Positions 1 through 5,301 of a DNA stretch of 5,788 bases are shown here, one piece after another; the first letter of the stretch is position 1, and each line of letters opens with the position of its first letter. The notes beneath the pieces were generated by a model. That model was not told the origin of the DNA. It made no database searches and saw only the letters and a program-made list of their open reading frames with translations. Origin of the DNA: JBOHBN01 sp050698355 (lineage in GTDB: Bacteria; Actinomycetota; Actinomycetes; Streptosporangiales; WHST01); contig JBOHBN010000071.1 in the NCBI GenBank assembly GCA_050698355.1, forward strand, positions 1-5,788, read 5' to 3'. The translations under genes and the position numbers were made by a program.

Positions 1-147
1 CTTGTTCACGGTGCGGGCCGCGATCTCCTCCGCCGCCTCACAGCTGGCGCCGAGGCCGTCTAGCTCGCGGAAGTGGCCTCCTCGTCGTGACGCGACCAGG
101 GCTGGATCCACATTGACCCGACTTAGCGGGTCCGCGAAAGGCAGCAT
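1..147 (-). CDS. Partial unrecognised gene, translationally coupled to pncC (5' end only)
   Basis: On the minus strand an ATG at 147-145 opens a frame with no stop for 49 codons up to the window edge. It begins MLPFADPLSR, continues ...GGHFRELDGLGA and ends ...EEIAARTVNK. The ATG shares its A with the last base of the TAA stop of the CinA-domain gene (TAATG), which is a classic arrangement for translational coupling in an operon. Codons in the second half are strongly G/C-ending and the residues look like ordinary soluble protein (a Glu/Ala-rich helix at about 35-49). I do not recognise the family and give no function. The competing ATG frame at about 112 stops after 17 residues, so it is a poor alternative. 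Only the N-terminus is visible, so the call rests on the overlap and the open frame. Confidence 0.45.
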   Translation of the reverse strand, partial: MLPFADPLSRVNVDPALVASRRGGHFRELDGLGASCEAAEEIAARTVNK

Positions 148-635
148 TACCCGCGCGTGGAGGACTGGCTGTCCGCGGTGAGATGGGCGGCGAGCATGCG
201 TAAGCCCTCGGCACAAGCTCGGTCACAGACCCGGCCCGGGTCCCCGGCGATGGCCCGGCGGACCGGGTAGCTACGCCCCGCCTGATGCAAGCAGAGCCAG
301 ACCGTACCGGGCGACTGATCGTCCTGCGGCTCCGGCCCGCCCACACCGGTGACGGCCAACGCCAGGTCCGCACGTAGCAGGCCAGCAACGCCTACGGCCA
401 TCGCTGTAGCGGCTTGCTCACTGACCACCGGGCCGGCTGGCACCGCGAGCAGCTCGTACTTGACCTCGCTGGCGTAAGCCACCAGCGCGCCGCGAAACCA
501 CCTGCCAGCGCCAGGAGCGGCGGCCAGCCAGCTCGCGACCAGGCCACCGGTCAACGACTCGGCCACCGCCACCGTGACCCCCCGCCGTACGGCGGCTGCA
601 GCGACCTCCTCGGCCAGATTCTTCTGCTCGCTCAC
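147..635 (-). CDS. pncC: CinA C-terminal domain protein, nicotinamide-nucleotide amidase (PncC type)
   Basis: This is a 162-residue cytoplasmic protein made only of the CinA C-terminal domain. In this family the domain deamidates nicotinamide mononucleotide to nicotinate mononucleotide and ammonia, recycling the pyridine nucleotide released in NAD turnover. Visible family motifs are AESLTGGL (25-32), the GALVAY segment (49-54), the VSEQAA helix start (71-76), the AVTGVGGP loop (94-101) and PGTVW (109-113). The length matches stand-alone members (about 160), and the N-terminal molybdopterin-binding-like half of full CinA is absent. The start is GTG at 635, supported by GAGGAGG at 640-646 with a 4-nt gap. 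The loop after GVGGP (EPQDDQSPG) is more acidic than the usual GG...KPVG form. The downstream gene overlaps the stop (TAATG). Family assignment is secure; the enzymatic activity is inferred from the family. Confidence 0.9.
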   Translation of the reverse strand: MSEQKNLAEEVAAAAVRRGVTVAVAESLTGGLVASWLAAAPGAGRWFRGALVAYASEVKYELLAVPAGPVVSEQAATAMAVGVAGLLRADLALAVTGVGGPEPQDDQSPGTVWLCLHQAGRSYPVRRAIAGDPGRVCDRACAEGLRMLAAHLTADSQSSTRG

Positions 636-639
636 TCCG

Positions 640-646
640 CCTCCTC
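640..646 (-). promoter_or_regulatory. Ribosome binding site of pncC
   Basis: On the minus strand GAGGAGG lies 4 nt upstream of the GTG at 635-633. It fixes the non-ATG start of the CinA-domain gene. Confidence 0.6.
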
Positions 647-753
647 GCCCCAGACCGCCGGCGGCCTCTCATGGCCGCAGGCAGTAGGTCTCCACGCAGC
701 CCTGGCCGCCACCGGTCTCATCACAGTTGGGTCGCTCCATTCTGTCTTCATCT

Positions 754-772
754 CGGAAACGATCGCTTTCCG
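754..772. repeat. Short inverted repeat in the pncC/lipoprotein divergent spacer
   Basis: CGGAAA (754-759) and TTTCCG (767-772) form perfect 6-bp arms around a 7-nt centre that contains the self-complementary CGATCG. It lies in the 164-bp spacer between two divergent genes, where a transcription factor site would be expected. No family can be named and a 6-bp arm can arise by chance. The rest of the spacer (636-799) shows no other clear gene; frames running through it are shadows. Confidence 0.25.
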
Positions 773-799
773 GACGCGCAAGACCGGTACCGTCGGCTG

Positions 800-1756
800 A
801 TGCCCTGGCGTTCCATCATGGGAACCATGCTCGGGTGGCGCGGCGGATGGTGGCTGATCGTGGTCGTGTTGCTCGCGGCGGCCTGTTCTCCCGTCGCACC
901 GACTGCCCGGAGCTCCTCCCCGACGCCGCGACATCCTTCCTCTCACCGGTCGTCGACCGCACCCGATCCGCCGAAGCGGCTACCGCGCGGCGGGAAGCGG
1001 GTCTTCCCGCGCTACCGGGTCGTCGCCTACTACGGCACCGCGGGCACGGGATCGCTGGGAGTGCTCGGCTCCAAGCCGCCCGCCCAGATCGCGGGAAAGA
1101 TCGAAAAGGTGGCGCGGCGGTTCGCCACCCCCGGCCGGCAGGTCCAGCCCGCGATGGAACTAATCGTCACCGTCGCGGACGCCACCCCCGGCCCCGACGG
1201 CGACTACAACCACACCATCGCCATGGCGAAGGCGAAGACCTACCTGCGCATCGCCCGGGCGAACGACATGCTCCTCATCCTCGACATCCAGCCGGGCCAA
1301 GCGAAGTTCCTGCGGCTGGTCAAACACTGGGCGCCACTACTGGCCCATCCCCAGGTCGGACTAGCCCTGGATGCCGAGTGGCACATGCCCGACGCCGGCG
1401 TCCCCGGCCAGACCATCGGTCACGTTAACGCCGCGCAGATCAACCGCGTCGCCGCGTGGCTCGCCGACCTCGTCCAACATCGGCGGCTGCCGCAGAAACT
1501 GTTCGTGCTGCACCAGTTCACCGCCTCGATGATCGACCACATCGGCCAGGTCACCACCCGCCCGCAGCTCGCCGAGGTACAGCACCTCGACGGGTTCGGG
1601 GCGCCGGCCGACAAGCTCGCCAAGTACCGGCGTCTGCAGCGCCCAAGCCAGTTCCACATGGGGTTCAAGCTGTTCTACAGCCAAGACACGCCCCTCATGT
1701 CTCCCACCCGGGTGCTGAACCTCAACCCGCCGCCGGAGTACGTCAGCTACCAATAG
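800..1756 (+). CDS. Secreted lipoprotein with probable TIM-barrel (glycosidase-like) domain
   Basis: This 318-residue protein is predicted to be exported and lipid-anchored. It has a short basic N-region, a hydrophobic stretch (WWLIVVVLLAAA, about 17-28) and Cys29 in an LLAAAC lipobox. A Ser/Pro/Thr-rich linker (about 30-65) leads to a globular domain starting RVVAYYG (74-80). The domain shows the strand-end pattern of a beta/alpha barrel: MELIVTVAD (119-127), LLILDIQPG (158-166), GLALDAEWHM (187-196) and LFVLHQF further on. Acidic residues at strand ends (Glu120, Asp162, Asp191, Glu193) are candidates for an active site. This resembles putative glycoside-hydrolase-like barrels of actinomycetes, but I cannot name a family or substrate. 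The start is uncertain: ATG at 800, 818 and 827 all keep the signal and none has a clear Shine-Dalgarno sequence. I chose 800 because TACCGT (788-793) could be a -10 box for a leaderless start. The reading frame stays open upstream to 671. Confidence 0.82.
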   Translation: MPWRSIMGTMLGWRGGWWLIVVVLLAAACSPVAPTARSSSPTPRHPSSHRSSTAPDPPKRLPRGGKRVFPRYRVVAYYGTAGTGSLGVLGSKPPAQIAGKIEKVARRFATPGRQVQPAMELIVTVADATPGPDGDYNHTIAMAKAKTYLRIARANDMLLILDIQPGQAKFLRLVKHWAPLLAHPQVGLALDAEWHMPDAGVPGQTIGHVNAAQINRVAAWLADLVQHRRLPQKLFVLHQFTASMIDHIGQVTTRPQLAEVQHLDGFGAPADKLAKYRRLQRPSQFHMGFKLFYSQDTPLMSPTRVLNLNPPPEYVSYQ

Positions 1757-1896
1757 CCGGCGGCACCTCAGCCCTAACCTGTGGACCCATCACCGCCGAG
1801 ATCATGGTCGTCCTGGAATGGTCCAACTGAGCTGATACGCGTCCGTCGCCGCCCGTGTCCTCGTACGCAACCGTTTCAGCCGACAGATCGATCAGG

Positions 1897-2544
1897 TTAG
1901 TCATGACCGGCGACCCCCACCGCAGCGCGGACCCGGTGGTCGGGCACACCGCGCTCCCTGCCCTCGGTGCGGCGTGCCGGGCACGCGGACAGCAGCAGGG
2001 CGCCGCCGATGAGGACGGGCATGCCGTACCGAGCGACCTCATCGAGCCCGAGGTTCACCGCCAACGCCAGCAGGTACACCGTGAAGAGTCCGGCCAGCGC
2101 CTTGCCCGCCCACCGCCGCTGCCATCCCGACAGCAACAGCAGGGACAGCACCGCCTCGGCGACGGTGGCCAGTACGGCCGCCACCGCGGCAACGACATGC
2201 GGCGGCTGGGACAACAGCACTGCCGTATAGGCGACGAAGCTGTCCCAGCTCCCCCACGAGATGCCCGGGTCCCCGGGCCCGCCGAGCGCTCCGAACCGGT
2301 CAGCGACCGCCTCGGCCAGGTCCAGGCCGAGCAGCACTGCCGTCACCCACCCGGTCAACCACGCCGCTGCTGACCTGGGTCGGGTGAGCACGAGCAGTGC
2401 CAGTAACGCGAAGTCCGCGAGCAACACGAGAGTGACCGGACCCGGCGTCAGGCCACCGAAAACCAGCCACCCGACTTGGAAGGCCAGTCCGGCGCCGACC
2501 CAGAGCAGTCCGCCCACGGTGCGGGCGCGATCCATCCACTTCAC
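1897..2544 (-). CDS. DoxX-like multi-pass membrane protein
   Basis: This 215-residue integral membrane protein has about six hydrophobic segments: about 11-30, 37-53, 60-77, 104-120, 121-140 and 147-187 (the last probably two helices). The C-terminal half resembles DoxX/DoxX-like proteins. It has a helix with a membrane-embedded glutamate (VAEAVLSLLLLSG, 128-140), a basic turn WQRRWAGKAL, a helix, and a final RYGMPVLIGGALLL segment. DoxX-like proteins are poorly defined; several are linked to oxidative stress or redox-active lipids, so the function here is open. The tail (189-215) is charged and cytosolic-looking. The start is GTG at 2544, with GGAGGT at 2549-2554 only 4 nt away; the next Met codon (2535) lies too far from it. 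The gene is divergent from a MarR regulator and has a promoter flanked by two operator-like sites, so it is the likely repressed target. The CDS is secure, the DoxX label moderate. Confidence 0.85.
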   Translation of the reverse strand: MKWMDRARTVGGLLWVGAGLAFQVGWLVFGGLTPGPVTLVLLADFALLALLVLTRPRSAAAWLTGWVTAVLLGLDLAEAVADRFGALGGPGDPGISWGSWDSFVAYTAVLLSQPPHVVAAVAAVLATVAEAVLSLLLLSGWQRRWAGKALAGLFTVYLLALAVNLGLDEVARYGMPVLIGGALLLSACPARRTEGRERGVPDHRVRAAVGVAGHD

Positions 2545-2548
2545 GAAG

Positions 2549-2554
2549 ACCTCC
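2549..2554 (-). promoter_or_regulatory. Ribosome binding site deciding the GTG start of the DoxX-like gene
   Basis: Read on the minus strand this is GGAGGT, 4 nt from the GTG at 2544-2542 and 13 nt from the next in-frame ATG at 2535. It favours the GTG start. Confidence 0.6.
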
Positions 2555-2555
2555 G

Positions 2556-2575
2556 TTGGTAAGGTTCCTTACTAA
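2556..2575. promoter_or_regulatory. Operator O1, imperfect 20-bp palindrome (probable MarR site)
   Basis: TTGGTAAGG-TT-CCTTACTAA is an inverted repeat with 9-bp arms matching at 8 of 9 positions. It lies in the 54-bp spacer between the divergent DoxX-like and MarR genes. MarR-family dimers typically bind palindromes of about 16-20 bp next to their own gene. The site covers the expected transcription start of the DoxX-like gene on the minus strand. It also contains TAAGGT (2560-2565), a possible weak -10 box for marR. A diverged second copy lies 43 bp to the right. Confidence 0.6.
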
Positions 2576-2577
2576 AG

Positions 2578-2606
2578 ACGTTAGGAGGTACTCCGGAATT
2601 GGTCAA
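2578..2606 (-). promoter_or_regulatory. Promoter of the DoxX-like gene (TTGACC - 17 bp - TAACGT)
   Basis: Read on the minus strand, TTGACC (2606-2601) matches the -35 consensus TTGACA at five of six bases. TAACGT (2583-2578) fits the actinobacterial TANNNT -10 pattern. The spacer is exactly 17 bp. The predicted start near 2570 falls inside operator O1, and the -35 box falls inside operator O2. A bound repressor would therefore block both polymerase contact and the start site. The -35 overlaps the first codons of marR. Confidence 0.5.
2583..2588 (+). promoter_or_regulatory. Ribosome binding site deciding the TTG start of marR
   Basis: AGGAGG is a full-strength Shine-Dalgarno sequence, 10 nt upstream of the TTG at 2599. 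No ATG or GTG in the correct frame lies near it, so TTG is the best start. Confidence 0.6.
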
Positions 2607-2618
2607 GCCCCTTACTAA
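2599..2618. promoter_or_regulatory. Operator O2, second copy overlapping the marR start codon
   Basis: TTGGTCAAGCCCCTTACTAA aligns without gaps to O1 and is identical at 16 of 20 positions. The right half-site CCTTACTAA is perfectly conserved and the left half is degraded. It starts exactly on the TTG start codon of marR and covers codons 1-6 and part of codon 7. Codons 5-7 (CTT ACT AAT) are T-ending in a gene that otherwise prefers G/C, as expected if binding constrains the DNA. The two sites are 43 bp apart, close to four helical turns. Confidence 0.5.
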
Positions 2619-3060
2619 TCCGTTCATCGGGCGCCCTACCCCGCTGGGAACCCTGATCACCACGGCGGGCCGTCGGTTGTCCAGCGAGCTCGACGCCTCG
2701 CTGCATGCCGCCGGCCTCGAGGACCTGCGTGCCTCGCACGCACCACTGTTCATGGCGATCGATCCGGAGGGGTCCACCGTCAGCGAGCTCGCCGACCGTA
2801 CGCAGATGACCAAGCAGGCCATGGGCGAGCTGGTCCGCTACCTCGACGGCCGCGGCTACCTGGACGTGGCCGTGGACCCGAGTGACCGGCGAGCACGCAG
2901 GGTCCGGCTGACCGAACGAGGGTGGAAGGCGATCCGTACGGGCGAGCGTGTGATCGACGACTTCGACCGGTGGCTGGAGGAGATCATCGGAGACGACCGG
3001 GTGGCGCAGCTCAGGCAGACGCTGGTACTGATCGCGCAGACCGATCCGGCCGCACGCTGA
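2599..3060 (+). CDS. MarR-family winged-helix transcriptional regulator
   Basis: This 153-residue cytoplasmic DNA-binding protein has the usual MarR length. Domain order is a dimerisation helix (about 15-38), then a winged helix-turn-helix with STVSELADRTQMTKQA (59-74, recognition helix at about 70-83) and LDGRGYL (82-88). The wing DPSDRRARRVRLTERG (93-108) is the diagnostic MarR segment, and the C-terminal dimerisation helices follow (about 110-145). MarR proteins are usually dimeric repressors that release DNA on binding a small phenolic or lipophilic ligand, or on oxidation. This one has no cysteine, so a thiol redox switch is unlikely and a ligand is more plausible. The start is TTG, set by AGGAGG at 2583-2588. 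It is divergent from the DoxX-like gene and is probably autoregulated through O1 and O2, with O2 lying over its own first codons. The ligand is unknown. Confidence 0.93.
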   Translation: MVKPLTNPFIGRPTPLGTLITTAGRRLSSELDASLHAAGLEDLRASHAPLFMAIDPEGSTVSELADRTQMTKQAMGELVRYLDGRGYLDVAVDPSDRRARRVRLTERGWKAIRTGERVIDDFDRWLEEIIGDDRVAQLRQTLVLIAQTDPAAR

Positions 3061-3210
3061 CCGGCCCGCGGTCGCATTCAGCGTGTCAGATGCGGTGCCA
3101 CCGCCCGGCTCTGTCAACTTCTCGAGGCGAATACCGGCTCATCGAGGGCTGCAGACATCGAGAAGGCCGACGAACCCCACATAACGTGGTCATTTGGGGC
3201 GCGAACGGGG

Positions 3211-4254
3211 CTACGTACGCGCCAGGGCATCGAGCACCAGATCGACGTCGTGCTCGTCGTTGTAGACGTGCCAGGCGGTACGGAGCCGACCACCGCGTTC
3301 CGCGGCCACGATCCCGGCACCTCGCAGGCGTTCCGCGCCGCCGGGGGCGTTCGTCGAGACGATGGCACTGTTGGACGACTCGAGGCCGAGCCCGGCACGG
3401 AACCGGTTGGCCAGGCCGACGTCGTGGTCGTGGATGGTACTGACGCCGATGCGCTCGATGACCTCCAGCGCCGGCTGGGTCCCGACCCAGGAGAACCAGG
3501 CGGGAGAGACGTCCAGCCGCCGCGCGTCGCCCGCCAGCCGCAACGGTGGACCGAAGTAGCTGGCGTGCACGTCCTCCCCGGCGTACCAGCCGGCACTGTG
3601 CGGGACGACCCGTTCGAGCAGTCGCGGCGAGACGGTGGTGAACGCGGTACCGCGCGGAGACATGAGCCACTTGTAGGCGCCGCACACCACCGCGTCGAAC
3701 ACGGTGGCGTCCAACGGCAGCCACCCCACAGCCTGGGTCGCGTCACAGATCGTCAGGGCATCGACCGACCGCGCGGCGGTGAGGATTGCGGGAAGGTCGG
3801 CGACCTGTCCAGTACTCATCTGCACGGCACTGAACGCGACGGCGTCCGCACCGTCGGCGGTGGCCTCCGCGAGCAGCTCGGGCGGCACGGTGCGCACCCG
3901 TAGCCGCTGCTGCACCAGCAACGGGAACAACGTCGAGGTGAACTCCACATCCGGCACCACGACTTCCGCGCCCGCAGGTAACGCGGTGACGAGGCTGCCG
4001 ACCAGCTCGGAGACAGTCGACCCGACTGCCACCCATGAAACGTCCACTCCGATGAGGCGAGCGAACGCCGCTCGCGCCTCTTCGGTGCTGCCGCCCCAAC
4101 CCTCCCAGCTGGTACGACCGCGGTGCCAGTCGGCGAGCGCGGCCTGCAACGCTTCCCAGGCCGGCTCGGGTGGCAGGCCGTAGCTGGCGGTATTGCAGTA
4201 CACCCCCGCCGGATGCCACCACCGCCGGGCCTGAGCGATCGTCACCTCATCCAT
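3211..4254 (-). CDS. PLP-dependent class V aminotransferase-fold enzyme (EgtE/isopenicillin-epimerase-like)
   Basis: This 347-residue cytoplasmic enzyme of fold type I binds pyridoxal phosphate. Visible landmarks are YCNTASYGLPP near the N-terminus (19-29), the phosphate-contacting VGSTVSEL (77-84), the EFTSTLFP segment (104-111) and the cofactor-stacking region FSAVQMSTGQ (141-150). ICDATQAVGW (169-178) holds the ring-nitrogen Asp171 and Gln174, and CGAYKWL (191-197) holds Lys195 as Schiff-base lysine. The AVQMSTG segment, rather than the SHVSN.TG of cysteine desulfurases, and the SPRGTAF loop after the lysine place it nearer EgtE- or isopenicillin-N-epimerase-like members than SufS. There is no SufS-type active-site cysteine loop near the C-terminus, so desulfuration is unlikely. 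The substrate cannot be told: no ergothioneine or beta-lactam genes are nearby. The start is ATG at 4254 and the Shine-Dalgarno is weak. It is divergent from the P-loop kinase with 69 bp between. Confidence 0.94.
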   Translation of the reverse strand: MDEVTIAQARRWWHPAGVYCNTASYGLPPEPAWEALQAALADWHRGRTSWEGWGGSTEEARAAFARLIGVDVSWVAVGSTVSELVGSLVTALPAGAEVVVPDVEFTSTLFPLLVQQRLRVRTVPPELLAEATADGADAVAFSAVQMSTGQVADLPAILTAARSVDALTICDATQAVGWLPLDATVFDAVVCGAYKWLMSPRGTAFTTVSPRLLERVVPHSAGWYAGEDVHASYFGPPLRLAGDARRLDVSPAWFSWVGTQPALEVIERIGVSTIHDHDVGLANRFRAGLGLESSNSAIVSTNAPGGAERLRGAGIVAAERGGRLRTAWHVYNDEHDVDLVLDALART

Positions 4255-4309
4255 GCGGCCAGCCTGTCACGCCCGCCGTTGCCAGCACGGGTGGCTTCGT
4301 GCCATGCCG

Positions 4310-4315
4310 TAGCAT
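4310..4315 (+). promoter_or_regulatory. Candidate -10 box for a leaderless P-loop kinase mRNA
   Basis: TAGCAT fits the actinobacterial TANNNT -10 pattern and ends 8 nt before the ATG at 4324. Transcription would then begin on or beside the start codon. The kinase gene has no Shine-Dalgarno sequence, which agrees with a leaderless start. No convincing -35 box is present at 17-18 bp. Confidence 0.35.
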
Positions 4316-4323
4316 CCGGGCCC

Positions 4324-5301
4324 ATGGACTGTGCGCCAGGTTCGGTGATCCTGGTGACCGGGGTGATGGCCGCGGGCAAGTCGACGGTGGCCCAGATGCT
4401 GGCCGAGAGCTTCCCGCGGGCCGCCCATATCCGAGGCGACGTGTTCCGGCGGTTCATCGTCACCGGGCGATCCGAGCCCACGCCCTCGATGCCGGCCGAG
4501 GCGCGCCAGCAGCTACTACTTCGCTACCGGCTCGCCGCGACAGCCGCCGACGCCTACGCCCAGGCCGGATTCGTCGCCGTCGTACAAGACATCATCCTCG
4601 GGCCGTCGCTGCTCGAGATGATCGACATGCTCACCACCCGGGAGCTGTTTGTCGTGATCCTCGATCCCGAACCCCACGCAGTCGAGGAACGCGAGAGCAC
4701 CCGCCGCAAGACCGGCTACGCCGACCGATGGACACCGACCGAGCTGGTCGCCGGCCTCCGCGCGACCACGCCACGGATCGGCCTATGGCTCGACACCACC
4801 GACCTCGACGAACACCAGACCGTCACAGCGGTACTCGAGCGGCTGCGCGATGCGCGCGTCACTTCCCCTCGACGGGCACGACATGCGCGACGTCACGCTC
4901 CAGTCCCTGCGCGCCAACATCACGGTCGTGCTGCAGGAGACGCTGGTGTTCGACGCGACCGTCGCCGCCAACATCGCGTTCGGGCGCCCGGGTGCCACGA
5001 GCGCGGAGGTGGCCCGCGCCGCGGAGGCCGCCGGCGTGGGTGGCCTCGCCACCGAGCTGCCGGACGGCTACGAGCCGGGCGAACGACGGTCATCGTCAGC
5101 CACAACCTCGCCGCCGTACGCGACGCGGACACCATCATCGTGCTCGACGGCGGGCGGGTGGTGGAGCGCGGCGACCACCGGTCGCTGCTCGCGAGGGACG
5201 GTGCGTACGCGTTGCTCTACCAAGCGCACGCCGCGGACGGGGGATCCCCTGCGGGGTCCGGGGCCGTCGGGGGCTCCCCCGTCGCAGTGGCGGCGTTATG
5301 A
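4324..5301 (+). CDS. P-loop kinase (AAA/zeta-toxin-like) running into an ABC-exporter remnant
   Basis: Residues 1 to about 179 (4324-4860) are a complete small P-loop kinase. SVILVTGVMAAGKST carries Walker A (GVMAAGKST, 13-21), then HIRGDVFRR (35-43, acidic base region), VAVVQDIILGP (84-94), LFVVILDPE (108-116), ERESTRRKTGY (122-132, Arg-rich lid) and TPRIGLWLDT (149-158). Actinomycetes have many such 170-190-residue kinases that phosphorylate small molecules; the substrate is unknown. The family normally stops about here. Instead the frame continues for about 145 more residues. Roughly 180-251 is Arg/Pro/Gly-rich and comes from an ABC gene read out of frame. Residues 252-325 are the genuine C-terminus of an ABC ATPase (GRTTVIVSHN, DADTIIVLDGG). 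The kinase domain may still work, but the tail is not a designed domain. The start at 4324 is chosen from domain homology and the TAGCAT box. A misassembled join is the main alternative. Confidence 0.8.
   Translation: MDCAPGSVILVTGVMAAGKSTVAQMLAESFPRAAHIRGDVFRRFIVTGRSEPTPSMPAEARQQLLLRYRLAATAADAYAQAGFVAVVQDIILGPSLLEMIDMLTTRELFVVILDPEPHAVEERESTRRKTGYADRWTPTELVAGLRATTPRIGLWLDTTDLDEHQTVTAVLERLRDARVTSPRRARHARRHAPVPARQHHGRAAGDAGVRRDRRRQHRVRAPGCHERGGGPRRGGRRRGWPRHRAAGRLRAGRTTVIVSHNLAAVRDADTIIVLDGGRVVERGDHRSLLARDGAYALLYQAHAADGGSPAGSGAVGGSPVAVAAL
4868..5301 (+). pseudogene. Remnant of an ABC exporter ATPase domain, 5'-truncated with internal deletion
   Basis: Two pieces of one ABCB-type nucleotide-binding domain lie in different frames. 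Piece one (4868-5080) encodes 71 residues beginning LDGHDMRDVTLQSLR, then ITVVLQET with the Q-loop Gln (4934-4936), TVAANIAFG and ELPDGYEPG. Piece two (5077-5301), one frame over, begins GRTTVIVSHN with the H-loop His (5101-5103) and continues DADTIIVLDGG and VERGDHRSLL. Between GYEPG and GRTT the family normally has about 45-50 residues carrying the LSGGQ signature, Walker B and the D-loop; all are missing. The transmembrane domain and Walker A upstream of 4868 are missing too. Without Walker A, signature and Walker B it cannot hydrolyse ATP. The native stop TGA (5299-5301) survives and overlaps the start of the protein kinase gene, so the original operon order was ABC exporter then kinase. 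A second ATG (4850) opens the first frame but gives no sensible product. Confidence 0.82.
5240..5264 (+). repeat. GC-rich palindrome cluster in the ABC C-terminal tail
   Basis: GGGGATCCCC (5240-5249) is a perfect 10-bp palindrome, and the following TGCGGGGTCC allows an alternative hairpin with GGATCCCC. It encodes the low-complexity DGGSPAGSG tail, about 35-50 nt before the downstream kinase start. It could be mRNA structure affecting coupling, or simply a by-product of Gly/Pro/Ser codons at high GC. Confidence 0.25.

Noticed and set aside
414..800. Plus-strand open frame over pncC and the following spacer
   Set aside because: Lies antisense to a conserved gene, no motif or ribosome binding site.
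727..1428. Plus-strand open frame overlapping the lipoprotein in another frame
   Set aside because: Arg/His/Pro-rich out-of-frame translation, no domain; the lipoprotein frame has a signal peptide and ordered domain.
1757..1896. Possible terminator between the convergent lipoprotein and DoxX-like genes
   Set aside because: CGGCGG (1758-1763) and CCGCCG (1793-1798) could pair but with a 29-nt loop and no T-run; too weak to call.
1855..2373. Plus-strand open frames opposite the DoxX-like gene
   Set aside because: Arg/Gln/Pro-rich shadow translation; the minus strand encodes clear membrane helices with a good ribosome binding site.
3061..3210. Possible terminator or repeat between marR and the aminotransferase
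   Set aside because: CCAC/GTGG around 3177-3189, CCCCA/TGGGG at 3175-3199 and a 7-bp direct repeat CATCGAG (3140, 3156) are all short enough to be chance.
3250..3903. Long plus-strand open frame opposite the aminotransferase
   Set aside because: It is a mirror of a well-conserved PLP enzyme in GC-rich DNA; its product is low-complexity with no motif.
4861..5080. Arg-rich middle of the chimera as a new basic domain
   Set aside because: The same bases in the next frame encode canonical ABC ATPase motifs, so the Arg-rich stretch is an out-of-frame by-product.
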